A DNA stretch of 7,070 nucleotides from Bacteroidales bacterium. Its GTDB lineage: Bacteria; Bacteroidota; Bacteroidia; Bacteroidales; UBA932. Each line of letters starts with the position of its first letter. The stretch's first letter is position 1. Below the pieces are notes generated by a model. The model had not been told where the DNA came from and searched no databases. It saw only the letters and a program-made list of their open reading frames with translations. The stretch is from the NCBI GenBank assembly GCA_017538685.1, contig JAFYIK010000209.1:1-7070 (forward strand), read 5' to 3'. Position numbers and translations under genes: made by a program. Below are positions 6,333 to 7,070 of the stretch, piece after piece.

Positions 6333-7070
6333 GGCGAAGTTTTCCCTTACGGACCCTGTACGGCCCGAAAATCTTGCCCCCGAGAGGGCGGCCGCTTTCG
6401 ACGGACTTCTTCAAACGGAGAAGTCCGTCTGCGTTCAGCCGCCCTTCGGTGAAGCGGAAAAGCAGGTATTCCCAATGCTTGAAAGTCAGCACCTTCTTTA
6501 AATCTATGGCTCCGTCCGGCAACACGCAGACTTCGTAAGCCTGACGGTAATAATCCTCGGCGATGTCGTCCACCTGGGCGAAACGCTCCATATCCGCGGC
6601 GAGGGTCCTGAGATATGACGGATTGATCTCCGCGAACACGGGCATCACCTTGGAGCGCAGCTTGTTGCGTTTGAAATAAGTGTCGGCGTTGGTGCTGTCT
6701 TCGCGCCAGGAAAGCCCTTCGGCTTCCATCCACTTGCGGATTTCGGCGCGCGAAACGCCCAGCAGCGGGCGGATGATCCTGAAAGGAAACTCCCCTGAAT
6801 CAGCCGACATCCCCCGCAGCCCGCGCGAACCGCAGCCGCGAAGCATATTCAGCAGCAGCGTCTCCGCATTGTCGTCGGCATTGTGCGCCACGGCCACGGC
6901 GTCGTACTCCGCCTCGGAGCAGACTTCCGCGAACCACCGGTAGCGCAACTCGCGCGCGGCCATCTCGATGGACACACCGTGCTCTGCGGCATAGCCGGCG
7001 GTGTCGAAGCTCCTGACAAGCAGCTCCACGCCGCGCGCGGCGCACCACTCTCGCACGAACTGCTCGTCGC
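6325..7070 (-). CDS. tilS: tRNA(Ile)-lysidine synthase TilS (N-terminus outside window; lacks the C-terminal domain)
   Basis: TilS converts C34 of tRNA-Ile(CAU) to lysidine using ATP and lysine, so that the tRNA reads AUA and is charged with isoleucine. The frame is open to the right edge. The GTG at 7056 is not the start, because the conserved frame continues upstream as DEQFV and the ATP-binding SGGxDS loop lies beyond the window; about 55 residues are missing by comparison with E. coli TilS. Visible family blocks are SIEMAARELRYRWF, AHNADDNAET (about 6888-6859), GSRGLRGM, IIRPLLGVSRAEI, WREDSTN and the RNKLR block (about 6669-6655). These are followed by the helical middle domain. The protein stops at KIFGPYRVRKGKLRLI, which aligns near residue 315 of the 432-residue E. 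coli enzyme, so the usual C-terminal domain is absent. The stop lies 8 bp inside convergent sppA. Confidence 0.93.
   Translation of the reverse strand, partial: DEQFVREWCAARGVELLVRSFDTAGYAAEHGVSIEMAARELRYRWFAEVCSEAEYDAVAVAHNADDNAETLLLNMLRGCGSRGLRGMSADSGEFPFRIIRPLLGVSRAEIRKWMEAEGLSWREDSTNADTYFKRNKLRSKVMPVFAEINPSYLRTLAADMERFAQVDDIAEDYYRQAYEVCVLPDGAIDLKKVLTFKHWEYLLFRFTEGRLNADGLLRLKKSVESGRPLGGKIFGPYRVRKGKLRLI

Noticed and set aside
7054..7056. GTG at 7056 as the tilS start
   Set aside because: The conserved TilS frame continues upstream to the window edge, and the ATP-binding loop required at the N-terminus is not yet present, so the true start is outside the window.
1..7070. A mobile element, CRISPR array, toxin-antitoxin pair or defence system
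   Set aside because: I saw no transposase, integrase, direct-repeat array or defence domain on either strand, and the window is filled by recognisable core and envelope genes.

Overview
This 7,070-base window is a densely packed piece of a bacterial chromosome. It most likely comes from a GC-rich member of the Bacteroidota, plausibly an uncultured gut or rumen Bacteroidales lineage. Three things point there: intergenic promoters matching the Bacteroidota -7 element TAnnTTTG rather than a TATAAT box; start codons without a Shine-Dalgarno sequence; and protein variants that match my recollection of that phylum (a HisRS with an RYDLT motif, and a DUF2207 protein with a 'GTEWYLV' N-terminal domain and a glycine-rich tail). 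The lineage call is inference. GC content looks clearly above 50% by eye, and this explains the many long antisense open frames, which I treat as shadows.

Layout. The minus strand carries four genes in tandem, read right to left: hisS (4543-3200), a small S41-family lipoprotein peptidase (3200-2295), a lemA-family gene (2186-1638), and a DUF2207 membrane protein that runs off the left edge (1638-1). hisS and the peptidase share one base in a TAATG stop/start overlap, as do lemA and the DUF2207 gene. A 108-bp gap with its own -7 box separates the two pairs. To the right of hisS, sppA (4602-6332) runs on the plus strand from a 58-bp divergent promoter region. In that region the -7 boxes of hisS and sppA lie back to back, one base apart. 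tilS (7070-6325, N-terminus outside the window) converges on sppA, and the two coding ends overlap by 8 bp.

Functions. Two genes are translation housekeeping: hisS charges tRNA-His, and tilS makes lysidine in tRNA-Ile(CAU). Four encode envelope proteins: the signal peptide peptidase SppA, the S41 lipoprotein, LemA, and DUF2207. LemA and DUF2207 genes are often found together and are thought to act at the membrane, but their role is unknown.

I see no mobile element, CRISPR array, RNA gene, phage gene or defence system. The window is mostly ordinary core genome. The points most worth a second look are the back-to-back divergent promoter, a TilS that lacks the usual C-terminal domain, a probable near-leaderless lemA transcript, and the S41 peptidase with an atypical catalytic arrangement coupled to hisS.
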